In this document: one piece after another, positions 6,835 through 12,970 of the stretch
How the letters are laid out: each line of letters opens with the position of its first letter
How positions within the stretch are numbered: position 1 is the stretch's first letter
Assembly: GCA_902496775.1 (NCBI GenBank)
Contig: CABVCF010000039.1
Coordinates: forward strand, 1 to 18,241
Direction: 5' to 3'
Source of the DNA: an uncultured Collinsella sp.
Lineage (GTDB): Bacteria > Actinomycetota > Coriobacteriia > Coriobacteriales > Coriobacteriaceae
DNA length: 18,241 nt
The notes under the pieces: model-generated
Told to the model about the DNA's origin: nothing
Database searches by the model: none
Seen by the model: the letters and a program-made list of their open reading frames with translations, nothing else
Program-made: the position numbers and the translations under genes

Positions 6835-6853
6835 CCTGTCAAAAAGGGACAGG
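6835..6853. repeat. Small inverted repeat, REP-like
   Basis: CCTGTC and GACAGG flank a short A-rich loop just after the racemase stop. The GGGACAGG style resembles intergenic repeats seen in Coriobacteriia, as recalled rather than searched. It may also act as a weak terminator. Confidence 0.35.
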
Positions 6854-6886
6854 TTAATTTTGGTAGGTTTTATCTGGTGAAACAGT

Positions 6887-6921
6887 AAGGCCTCGGCTCG
6901 TTTGGTGCGAGCCGAGGCCTT
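6887..6921. terminator. Strong terminator between racemase and ecfT
   Basis: A perfect 14-bp stem, AAGGCCTCGGCTCG (6887-6900) and CGAGCCGAGGCCTT (6908-6921), has a 7-nt loop and is followed by TTTT on the + strand. It ends the racemase transcript and, with a poorer U-tract, can serve the convergent ECF operon. Confidence 0.88.
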
Positions 6922-6951
6922 TTGCGTTGGGCGGTTGCTGTCAGTGGTGAA

Positions 6952-7698
6952 CTAGAACAGGAAGCCGATGGCGATGAGGGCGATGCTGACGATGAGCACG
7001 GCGATGTCTAGGCCCTTGATGGGGTAGCGCTTGTACGAGCTGGCGCGCGTACGCAGATAGAAGCCGCGCTGTTCTGCCGCCAAGGCTGTGGCATCGGTCT
7101 TGCCCACGCTCGAGATGAGCAGCGGCACGCACAGTGGCAGCATGAGCTTAAGCTTCTTGATGGGGTTCTTGGTGTCGTACTCGACGCCGCGTGCGGTCTG
7201 CGCCTCCATGATGGCGTTCATCTCCTGACCAAACACCGGCACAAAGCGCAGCGCCGTGGTAAAGGTGAAGGCATAGCGATACGGCACGTGCAGCACCTCG
7301 ACGCAGGCGTTGGCAAGGTCGTTGAGCTTGGTCACCATGAGCATGAGGATGAGTGGTAACGCCACACCCAGCAGGCGCAGGCAGGCCTTCGATCCTGTGA
7401 TGAGGCCTGTGTCGGTGATAAAGCCCCACACCACGTTGCCATCGCGCACAAAGGCCAGCTGGAGCACCAGCATGATAAGCGCGAGCGGAATCAGCAACTT
7501 GAGCAGCGAGAGCAGACGGTCGACGACGCCGGCATAGGCACCCAGCGCAAGGGTGAGTGCCAAAAAGCCCAACAGCGCCACGTAGGTGTCGGACAAGAAG
7601 ATGCCGACGATGATGGCGGCGGCGAGGCCCAGTTTGACGACGGGATTCAGGCGATGCAGCAGCGTATCGCCCGGCATGTAGTCGATGACGTTAACCAC
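6952..7698 (-). CDS. ecfT: ECF transporter transmembrane component (EcfT)
   Basis: 248 residues from the GTG at 7698. AAGGAG lies 10 nt upstream, and the start overlaps the stop of the ATPase gene in GTGGTTAA, implying translational coupling; the longer frame to 7731 would bury the Shine-Dalgarno. The N-terminal YMPGDTLLHRLNPVVKL is typical of EcfT, followed by about five membrane helices. The coupling motifs are ARG in AQTARGVEYDT and QRG in AAEQRGFYLRTRASSYK, in the long cytoplasmic helices that contact the ATPases. EcfT links ATP hydrolysis to toppling of the substrate-binding S component in the membrane. Here it is the last gene of an S-AA-T operon under a Trp leader. Confidence 0.92.
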   Translation of the reverse strand: MVNVIDYMPGDTLLHRLNPVVKLGLAAAIIVGIFLSDTYVALLGFLALTLALGAYAGVVDRLLSLLKLLIPLALIMLVLQLAFVRDGNVVWGFITDTGLITGSKACLRLLGVALPLILMLMVTKLNDLANACVEVLHVPYRYAFTFTTALRFVPVFGQEMNAIMEAQTARGVEYDTKNPIKKLKLMLPLCVPLLISSVGKTDATALAAEQRGFYLRTRASSYKRYPIKGLDIAVLIVSIALIAIGFLF

Positions 7699-9442
7699 GG
7701 TGGACCATCTCCTTGGTAATTCGAACGACATCGGTGACCTCGCTCACTTGCGCAAAAGCGGGAGAGACGGAAGATGCCAGACGGCGCGAGAGTTCAATAA
7801 CCTGGGGAGGCTCCACGTAGGCACGCCGCATGAGATCGATGTTCGAGAATAGCTCGTGCGTGCGGCCGCGGTCGAGGATGCGACCGTCGGCCATTACCAC
7901 AATGCGCTCGGCAAAATCCGAGACGACTTCCATATCGTGGCAGACCATGATAACGGCGCAACCACGCTCGGCCATGGTGCGCACCGTTTCCATGACGGTC
8001 ATGCACTCGCGGTAATCAAGGCCACTCGTGGGCTCGTCGAGCACGACGATCTTGGGCTCAACTACTACGACGGAGGCAAGTGCCACCATTTGTCGCTGGC
8101 CACGCGAAAGCGAGAACGGTGCCTCGTCGGCGGGCAGACCAAAGCGGTCGATGACCAGCTGGGCGCGACGCAGCGCCTCGGCGCGGTCCATGCCGCCCAG
8201 TTCCAAGCCAAAGGCGACCTCGTCGAGTACGGTGTCCTTGCAAATCTGGCGGTCGGGGTTTTGGAAGAGGGTCGCGACCTCGCGAGCGATGCGGCTCGTG
8301 GGAACGGCTGCGGTATCCAGTCCCGTGACGCGCACGCTGCCCGAGGCAGGCTTAAGCAGGCCTGTGAGCAGTTTGGTGAGTGTGGTCTTGCCGGCGCCGT
8401 TTTGGCCGACGATGCCCACGAGCTCGCCAGGATAGAGCGTCAGGCTAAGGTCGTGTACGGCGGCTCCGCCATTGGGATAGGCAAACTCAACATGGTCGAA
8501 GGTGAGTACGGGTTCGGCGTCCTTGGCATGAGGACGCAACGACGGTGCATGCGGGGAACCGGCGGGCGCCTGGGCTTCGATAGCCGCGTGTGCGGGGTCG
8601 ACGATGCCCGAAATCAGGCGCTCGGCCTCATCGACATCCAAGCAGGGGGTACCGCTTACCAGGCCATCGGCCTCGAGGCTATTGAAGATACGCGTGACGC
8701 GAGGGCAGTCGACGCCGATGGCACGGAGCTCGTCGGTATGCGCGAAGACCTCGTGTGGCTCGCCCTGCAGCGCGATTTCGCCATGGTTGAGCACGAACAC
8801 GCGGTTGCAGTACTCCGAGAGCAGGGCGACCTTTTGCTCAACGACGACGATGGTGATTCCAAGTGTGCGGTTTGCCTCACGCAGCGTCTCGAAGACCAGC
8901 GTGGAGCTGGCGGGGTCGAGTGCCGCGGTGGGCTCGTCGAGAACTAAGACGCGCGGACGCATGGCGAGGATGGCGGCGATGGCTACCTTTTGCTTCTGTC
9001 CGCCCGAGAGGGTTGCGATCTCGCGGTCGCGCAGGTCGCTGATGCCGACGGTCTCGAGCGTTTCGCTCACGCGCTGCTCGATCTGGTCGTGGGGAACGCC
9101 AAAGTTCTCGAGGCCAAAGAGCATCTCGTCCTCGACGACCGAAGCGACCATCTGCGTGTCGATATCCTGCAACACACTGCCGACGATTTGCGACACGTCG
9201 GTGAGCGAGACTTCGCAGGTGTCGTGGCCGTCGACCATGACGGACCCAAAGAACGTGCCGGTGTAGTGGTGGGGCACGGCACCCGACAGACAGGCGGCAA
9301 GCGTGGACTTGCCGGCGCCCGAGGGCCCGATGATGCCGATAAAATCTCCCTTGTTCACGCTGAGCGAGATGTGGCTGAGCGCCTGCTCGGTCTGCGTGCC
9401 ATAGGAGAACGAGACATCGTCGACGTTGATGATCGTTTCCAT
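7691..9442 (-). CDS. ecfA: ECF transporter ATPase, two ABC domains in one chain
   Basis: 583 residues, a fusion of EcfA1- and EcfA2-like ATPases. Domain 1 has Walker A GPSGAGKST at 39-47, signature LSGGQ at 145-149 and Walker B VLVLDEP at 165-171. Domain 2 has Walker A GQNGAGKTT at 346-354, signature LSRGQ at 444-448 and Walker B IVVLDEP at 465-471. The H-loop position in domain 1 reads VVVEQK, with Gln203 in place of His, while domain 2 keeps MVCHD. The composite site of domain 1 with the LSRGQ signature is therefore degenerate and the other is canonical. GAAAGG precedes the ATG at 9442. It powers the transporter from the cytoplasmic face. Its separation from the S gene by 212 bp of repeats is unusual within an operon. 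Confidence 0.94.
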   Translation of the reverse strand: METIINVDDVSFSYGTQTEQALSHISLSVNKGDFIGIIGPSGAGKSTLAACLSGAVPHHYTGTFFGSVMVDGHDTCEVSLTDVSQIVGSVLQDIDTQMVASVVEDEMLFGLENFGVPHDQIEQRVSETLETVGISDLRDREIATLSGGQKQKVAIAAILAMRPRVLVLDEPTAALDPASSTLVFETLREANRTLGITIVVVEQKVALLSEYCNRVFVLNHGEIALQGEPHEVFAHTDELRAIGVDCPRVTRIFNSLEADGLVSGTPCLDVDEAERLISGIVDPAHAAIEAQAPAGSPHAPSLRPHAKDAEPVLTFDHVEFAYPNGGAAVHDLSLTLYPGELVGIVGQNGAGKTTLTKLLTGLLKPASGSVRVTGLDTAAVPTSRIAREVATLFQNPDRQICKDTVLDEVAFGLELGGMDRAEALRRAQLVIDRFGLPADEAPFSLSRGQRQMVALASVVVVEPKIVVLDEPTSGLDYRECMTVMETVRTMAERGCAVIMVCHDMEVVSDFAERIVVMADGRILDRGRTHELFSNIDLMRRAYVEPPQVIELSRRLASSVSPAFAQVSEVTDVVRITKEMVHRG

Positions 9443-9460
9443 GGATACCTTTCATAGTCA

Positions 9461-9504
9461 TTGGGGACGTTCTTACATGACCAGTCGTTTAAGAACGTCC
9501 CCAA
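9461..9504. repeat. 15-bp inverted repeat, REP-like
   Basis: TTGGGGACGTTCTTA (9461-9475) and TAAGAACGTCCCCAA (9490-9504) are perfect inverted copies around a 14-nt loop. AGTCGTTT in the loop recurs at 9510-9517. GGGGACG-TTCTT palindromes of this kind are common intergenic repeats in Coriobacteriia, often linked with RAYT-type Y1 transposases (family knowledge, not searched). No transposase is nearby. Confidence 0.65.
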
Positions 9505-9547
9505 AAGCTAGTCGTTTGGGACAGTCTTTGGTGGTGAAGCACGGAGA

Positions 9548-9648
9548 CGGCTTTACGAAGGACCCCAGGTTAGCGCGAAAGAGGAGCGAAGCGTGCTTGG
9601 GAGCGCGAGCGACGAATGAACGCCAAGATGGGGTGGCTCGTAAAGCCG
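9548..9648. ncRNA. Foldable ~100-nt intercistronic element
   Basis: An 11-bp perfect stem, CGGCTTTACGA (9548-9558) with TCGTAAAGCCG (9638-9648), continues after a symmetric 3x3 internal loop into ACCCCA (9562-9567) with TGGGGT (9629-9634). It lies between the S and ATPase genes and has no coding potential. It could be part of a larger mobile repeat, an mRNA processing site or an unknown structured RNA. Confidence 0.4.
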
Positions 9649-9654
9649 AGCGGG

Positions 9655-10227
9655 TTAGTTGAGCTTCAGGGCCTTCTGGATGGGCAAGTAGAGGGCGCCG
9701 ACCAGAATGGCGTTAAAGACGGCGGTCATGGCGACGACGGGCAGCATGGCGGCGGCGAGCTCGCCGACCACGCCGAGCATGGCCATCTTGATGATCATGA
9801 AGATGGCGCCGGAGACAAAGGTGGTCAGGAAGGTTGCGACAATGGCGATGGCGGGCTTGACCTGACCGTTCTTGCCAGCGGCGTTGACGATGCCAGCCAT
9901 GAGCATGGCGGCGATGCCCTCGGCGGCAAAATCGACGAACGGCGAAGTGGTGGTGATCTGGATCACGGCAGCCGAGATGAGGCCAATAACGAGCGCCTGG
10001 CCGATGTTGGGGCGAACGACCAGGATGGTGAGGCAGAAGGCCGAGATGATGAACTCGGGGCTGATCATGCCGCCCGAGATGCCCGAGATGGCCTTGCCGA
10101 CGGTGAAGTTGAGGATGAAGCCGGCAGCGAGCAGGATGGCGAGCAGGACGAGAGCACGGACGTCAAGTTTGCCACGGTCGGCGGTCTGGACGGTGCGGGG
10201 CTGGGCGGCGGTGGTGTTCTGAGACAT
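9655..10227 (-). CDS. ECF-type S component, probable tryptophan binder
   Basis: 190 residues from the ATG at 10227, chosen because GAAAGG lies 8-9 nt upstream. The longer frame to 10257 is unsupported. After a polar N-terminus (about 1-20) there are five to six hydrophobic helices, e.g. VRALVLLAILLAAGFILNF and a segment PEFIISAFCLTILVV. The region GLISAAVIQITTTSPFVDF resembles the Thr-rich, Pro-containing stretch of TrpP-type tryptophan transporters. It is the substrate-binding membrane protein; the ATPase and EcfT follow in the same operon. The Trp-coding leader peptide and terminator upstream are the main reason to assign tryptophan, or a Trp-related compound, as substrate. ECF class is secure from context; substrate is inference. 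Confidence 0.85.
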   Translation of the reverse strand: MSQNTTAAQPRTVQTADRGKLDVRALVLLAILLAAGFILNFTVGKAISGISGGMISPEFIISAFCLTILVVRPNIGQALVIGLISAAVIQITTTSPFVDFAAEGIAAMLMAGIVNAAGKNGQVKPAIAIVATFLTTFVSGAIFMIIKMAMLGVVGELAAAMLPVVAMTAVFNAILVGALYLPIQKALKLN

Positions 10228-10272
10228 GGTGAAAATCCTTTCGGAATGGGAGTGCAAGAGAAAAGCGGAGGC

Positions 10273-10402
10273 GCGTGATGCGAATGCAATCGGGCTCGAG
10301 ATAGAAAAAGGCCCCCGGTCGAAACCGGAGGCCTTCCAATCACCTAGAGCGCAAAAACAGGCGTGAGGGACTCACTGTCGACCGATCGTATTCGCATCAC
10401 GC
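10273..10402 (-). promoter_or_regulatory. 13-bp inverted repeat enclosing the attenuator terminator
   Basis: GCGTGATGCGAAT (10273-10285, + strand) is the exact reverse complement of ATTCGCATCACGC (10390-10402). In the RNA, one arm is leader codons 13-17 and the other lies beyond the terminator, about 30 nt before the S-gene ribosome site. It can form only in read-through transcripts. Confidence 0.5.
10302..10335 (-). terminator. Attenuator terminator of the Trp leader
   Basis: On the - strand AAGGCCTCCGGT pairs with ACCGGGGGCCTT (one G-U) around a UUCG tetraloop and is followed by TTTTTCTAT. It lies between the leader stop codon and the S-component gene. Its loop and 3' arm contain TCGACCG, the exact complement of CGGTCGA in leader codons 19-21 (10384-10378), a candidate antiterminator pairing. 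Confidence 0.88.
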
Positions 10403-10440
10403 CACCACCAGTTGTTGAGAGACTTCATCGTGTTCTTCAT
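10372..10440 (-). CDS. Tryptophan leader peptide (attenuator)
   Basis: A 22-residue open frame, MKNTMKSLNN then WWW then RDANTIGRQ, ends in TGA at 10374-10372. The three Trp codons are consecutive TGG at 10410-10402, with no other Trp. AAAGGAG at 10455-10449 lies 8 nt before the ATG, so it is well set up for translation. An intrinsic terminator follows about 36 nt after the stop and precedes the ECF S gene. This is the classic layout of ribosome-mediated attenuation: a shortage of charged tRNA-Trp stalls the ribosome at codons 11-13 and lets transcription pass into the transporter genes. It was too short to be listed with the larger frames. The peptide itself probably has no other role. Confidence 0.9.
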   Translation of the reverse strand: MKNTMKSLNNWWWRDANTIGRQ

Positions 10441-10463
10441 GTTGGTGGCTCCTTTCGTGATGC
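10394..10463 (-). promoter_or_regulatory. Leader helix pairing the RBS flanks with Trp codons
   Basis: In + coordinates GCATCAC-GCCACCA (10394-10407) is complementary to TGGTGGC (10443-10449) and GTGATGC (10457-10463). The RNA would form a 14-bp helix with one 7-nt bulge, GAAAGGA, which is the leader Shine-Dalgarno, and a 35-nt loop containing the AUG. Trp codons 12-13 lie in the helix. Confidence 0.55.
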
Positions 10464-10492
10464 CGTGGCGCGGTCGCACCTAGTTGCTGTTG

Positions 10493-10512
10493 CGCTGCAC
10501 TATAGCACAGCG
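10493..10512 (-). promoter_or_regulatory. Extended -10 promoter with overlapping dyad (Trp leader)
   Basis: On the - strand TG-n-TATAGT (10507-10499) is an extended -10 that predicts a start near 10492 and a leader of about 50 nt before the peptide ATG. It lies within an imperfect 20-bp dyad, CGCTG-nn-CTATAG-nn-CAGCG (10493-10512), a possible operator. No good -35 is seen. Confidence 0.55.
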
Positions 10513-10525
10513 AAGTGTGTGCGGG

Positions 10526-10548
10526 GAAATCTTTTTTAAAAAGATTTC
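10526..10548. promoter_or_regulatory. 23-bp A/T-rich palindrome upstream of the Trp leader promoter
   Basis: GAAATCTTTTT (10526-10536) and AAAAAGATTTC (10538-10548) are perfect arms around one T. It covers about -34 to -56 of the predicted leader promoter. It could be a regulator site or UP-like element; with a 1-nt centre it would not make a normal hairpin end. Confidence 0.45.
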
Positions 10549-10572
10549 AGGCGGGTTTCCCACCGGTCAAAA

Positions 10573-10598
10573 GAGCGGGCTGAGCGGGCTGAGCGGGC
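10573..10598. repeat. Three tandem 9-bp repeats
   Basis: GAGCGGGCT occurs twice and is followed by GAGCGGGC. The last copy is the inner arm of the dipeptidase terminator, so the repeat offers alternative pairing partners for that hairpin. Confidence 0.7.
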
Positions 10599-10629
10599 GA
10601 GGCTGCCATTGCTGCCTTGCCCGCTCAGC
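10588..10629 (-). terminator. Terminator of the C69 dipeptidase gene
   Basis: GCTGAGCGGGCGAGGC (10588-10603) and GCCTTGCCCGCTCAGC (10614-10629) form a 16-bp stem with one non-Watson-Crick position and a 10-nt loop, just after the dipeptidase stop. On the - strand a CTCTTTTG tract follows the two extra repeat copies. Confidence 0.65.
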
Positions 10630-10636
10630 TAGGACG

Positions 10637-12562
10637 TTACTCCTTATTGCGACGGTAGAGGAAGTAACCGCCCGCGGAGATGACGGCAACGCCAGCGATG
10701 GCGAATGCAGCCACCACGCGGCCATCAAAACGATCACCGGTGGTGGGCAGGCCGCCCTTGGTGTTCGCCTTGTTGGTGGTTACCGTGGTCGTGGTGTCCG
10801 ACTTGCCAGGCTTCTCGGGCTTGGTGGTGGGCTGCTCGGGCTTAGCGGGCTGCTCGGGGGTACCGGGCTGCTCAGGAGTACCAGGCTGCTCGGGAGTGCC
10901 AGGCTGATCCGGGGTTACCGGGTCAGTGGCAAGAGCGTCCTTGGCGTAGGTGATGGACACCTTGAGGCCGTTGGTCTCGGTGTTCAGGTCGCTCGGGGTG
11001 AAGGGCTGGTCGAAGTTTTCGGCCTTCTGATAGGCGCGCATCTCCTGGAGCAGGGCCTTGCACTTCTTGTAGGTGTTCTCGGTAGCAGCCTTGCCGGCCT
11101 TGTTGGCCAGGGCAGTGCGGCCCTCGGTGGTCGTCTCGGCCAGCATGGCGGCGTCAACTTCCTTGTTCTGCTCGATGAGCTCGTTCTGGAGCGCATCGAG
11201 GTAGGCACGGACGCTGATACCAAGGGTGTCAGGGTTCTCAAAGCAGAGCGAGCTGATGTCCATGAGGACGTAGTTGATTGAGTTCTCGGGCTCCTCGTTG
11301 TACACGACGTCAGTCTGTTTGCAGTGATCGAAGGAGACGGTCTGATCGCTGAAGTACGGGCTGACCTCAGTTATCAGAGCGGAGTACAACGGGATGGCGA
11401 CGGAGTACGCAGCTCGGGAGAGCATCTCCCACTGGATGGTGGCAACCTGGGGATCAAGGCCGCGACGAATCTGGAAGAGGTTGATCTCGGTGTTGCGCTC
11501 GGTGCCGATGGCGTAGGCGCCGTCGGTGTTGGCGTTAAGGCCGGGGACATTTTCGCCGCGGTTGCCAAAGGCACGAATCAGCTCAAAGGTGCTCCAGCCA
11601 GACTTGCCGGGCTTGAAGAACAAGGGCTGGATCTCGCTGACGGATGCGCCGACGCTGCCGTTGTCGTTGACGATGGTGTAATCGGCGTCCTTGGTAAGCG
11701 GGTTCATGAAGTAGTCTCGGCCCTGGACATAGCGAGTCCACTGATGCCTGCCGGTCTCATCGAGTCTCTCGCCATAGGTTTTGGCAACATCGAACTTGCC
11801 GTCGGTGTACTTGGCGAAGCCTTTCTCCTCGGGCATGGACTGGATGGCCTCGGAGTGGAGGCAGTTTTCGGTGTCGTCGAGGTCGACATCGTAGTTGAGG
11901 CTCCCGATATTAGGGTTGAGCGACGCGACGTCATCAGCGAGCTTCATGGCAATCCACTGATGCCCGGAAAGTGCGGCGAACAGCCAGGTCTCGTTGCTGT
12001 CGGCGATGACAATCTGGTCGTTGGAGCAGACGCCCTGCTGGTCAATCAGACTGCCGATAAGCTCGACGCCCTCACGGGCCGTGGCGCTTTCGCCCAGGAT
12101 AACGCTGGCGTAGCTGTACTCACCCAAGCCATTCGTCAGGGGGTCCACAGCTTTGACATCTGCATTCATGCTGGTGCTTAGCGTGGCGGAACAGGAGACG
12201 CCCTTCTCGTTGATGCCTGCTTCGGAGTAGGCATCCCAACGCTCATCCCACTGCGAGGGGTGATCGCGCACATAGCTGTAGCGATACGTGGTTTTGTTTG
12301 AGGTGTATACGAACCCGGACTCATCGGAGCTGTAGGTGAAGCCGGGGGCGTGCGAATCCTCGATGCCAAAGTGCTTGATGTAGCGTGCGCCAAAGTCTTC
12401 TGCGCGGCCGTAGTACGTGTTGCCGTCCGCCGTGAGCTTGCTGCCCATGTAGATCTGCGTGCAGGCGAGCGCAGACGTCGGCATGGACATGATGGTTGCA
12501 GCTCCAAAGGCGAGGCCTATGCTAAGCTTTTTGAGCGCGTTGACGGGGTGAGTTTTCCTCAT
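10637..12562 (-). CDS. Sortase-anchored C69-family dipeptidase
   Basis: 641 residues, ATG at 12562 with GGGAGGG just upstream. A signal peptide (KKLSIGLAFGAATIMSM) ends ALA before Cys34, starting CTQIYMGSKLTADG; in C69/U34 dipeptidases this Cys becomes the N-terminal nucleophile of the Ntn-hydrolase fold after cleavage. Next come YYGRAEDFG, a conserved region GINEKGVSCSAT and GEYSYASVILGES, all typical of the family. After about residue 450 there is a helical region, a TPEQPG-type repeat linker, and a cell-wall sorting signal: LPTTG at 605-609, a hydrophobic span and RRNKE. The enzyme is thus exported and covalently displayed, cleaving small peptides outside the cell. The Cys after ALA is not a lipobox. 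The sortase is not in this window. Confidence 0.92.
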   Translation of the reverse strand: MRKTHPVNALKKLSIGLAFGAATIMSMPTSALACTQIYMGSKLTADGNTYYGRAEDFGARYIKHFGIEDSHAPGFTYSSDESGFVYTSNKTTYRYSYVRDHPSQWDERWDAYSEAGINEKGVSCSATLSTSMNADVKAVDPLTNGLGEYSYASVILGESATAREGVELIGSLIDQQGVCSNDQIVIADSNETWLFAALSGHQWIAMKLADDVASLNPNIGSLNYDVDLDDTENCLHSEAIQSMPEEKGFAKYTDGKFDVAKTYGERLDETGRHQWTRYVQGRDYFMNPLTKDADYTIVNDNGSVGASVSEIQPLFFKPGKSGWSTFELIRAFGNRGENVPGLNANTDGAYAIGTERNTEINLFQIRRGLDPQVATIQWEMLSRAAYSVAIPLYSALITEVSPYFSDQTVSFDHCKQTDVVYNEEPENSINYVLMDISSLCFENPDTLGISVRAYLDALQNELIEQNKEVDAAMLAETTTEGRTALANKAGKAATENTYKKCKALLQEMRAYQKAENFDQPFTPSDLNTETNGLKVSITYAKDALATDPVTPDQPGTPEQPGTPEQPGTPEQPAKPEQPTTKPEKPGKSDTTTTVTTNKANTKGGLPTTGDRFDGRVVAAFAIAGVAVISAGGYFLYRRNKE

Positions 12563-12797
12563 TTTCCCTCCCAGCGTGCGAAAGTTCTCCGTTGCCAGAG
12601 AGCTTCAGCCAATAAAGACACCCCATTAGCGTAACGAACTGGAAACAATATTCATCTATGAAAGAAACTTACTCGATAAGCGTAATGAAATATGCGATGA
12701 GTGGTTAATTATACTCGGTTTGTAGCTTTACTTTAATAAAGACGTCCTGCAATTACCGTACCTGAATAAAGCGCCTTGCACGGGGCGCAAAGAAAAT
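12563..12797 (-). promoter_or_regulatory. Promoter and long 5' UTR of the dipeptidase gene
   Basis: No gene was found between the dipeptidase start and the microprotein (12563-12868). On the - strand a perfect TATAAT (12713-12708) has a weak TTAAAG 17 nt upstream and predicts a start near 12700, giving an A/T-rich leader of about 140 nt. AATAAAGAC occurs at about 12611 and 12734; CATTAGCGTAACG and GATAAGCGTAATG are related near-repeats inside the leader. Confidence 0.5.
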
Positions 12798-12832
12798 CCC
12801 CCGCTGTTTGGCAAATGCATAAACAGCAGGGG
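12798..12832 (-). terminator. Terminator after the microprotein gene
   Basis: GCTGTTT (12803-12809) and AAACAGC (12821-12827) are extended by CCCC/GGGG across a single bulged base, with an 11-nt loop. The - strand continues ATTTTCTTTG. It ends the lipid kinase-microprotein transcript. Confidence 0.8.
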
Positions 12833-12868
12833 AGACGATAATTGGATGAATACCATACCAATGTGGAA

Positions 12869-12961
12869 TTACTTCTTCCGGCGGTGGATCACGTTGATCG
12901 CATAGCCGACGAGCATGGCCAAAACGATGATGATAAAGCCGAGCAGGGGATTGTCGTTCAT
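12869..12961 (-). CDS. 30-residue single-span membrane microprotein
   Basis: The frame reads MNDNPLLG, a hydrophobic helix FIIIVLAMLVGYAINVI, then HRRKK and TAA. GGAGG lies 5 nt before the ATG at 12961, and the gene starts 9 bp after the lipid kinase stop, with a strong terminator behind it, so it is clearly placed as the last gene of that operon. The acidic short N-terminus and basic C-terminus predict a single helix with the tail inside the cell. No family is recognised. Being next to a lipid kinase, it may tether or tune that enzyme at the membrane, but this is only context. It is too short for default gene callers. Confidence 0.72.
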   Translation of the reverse strand: MNDNPLLGFIIIVLAMLVGYAINVIHRRKK

Positions 12962-12970
12962 AGGGTCCTC

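Noticed and set aside
4722..6842. 706-codon open frame on the - strand over the ligase and racemase genes
   Set aside because: It is antisense to two well-supported genes with family motifs, and its product is His/Leu/Val-rich without recognisable domains. Long antisense frames arise from the GC-rich third positions.
7856..8947. 363-codon + strand frame opposite the fused ATPase gene
   Set aside because: It lies wholly antisense to a gene with two complete sets of ABC motifs and has no ribosome site or domain.
10258..10470. T-box riboswitch or TRAP site for the Trp response
   Set aside because: No T-box core or NAG-triplet array was seen; the in-frame WWW peptide with its own RBS and terminator explains the signal better.
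10528..10548. A/T-rich palindrome as a rho-independent terminator
   Set aside because: The 1-nt centre leaves no loop and the stem is almost all A-T, so it was kept as a possible DNA site instead.
10853..10909. TPEQPG-coding direct repeats as a possible CRISPR-like array
   Set aside because: They are in-frame codons of the Pro-rich wall-spanning linker of the dipeptidase, without spacers.
11324..12181. 285-codon + strand frame opposite the dipeptidase
   Set aside because: Antisense to conserved C69 sequence; no start signals.
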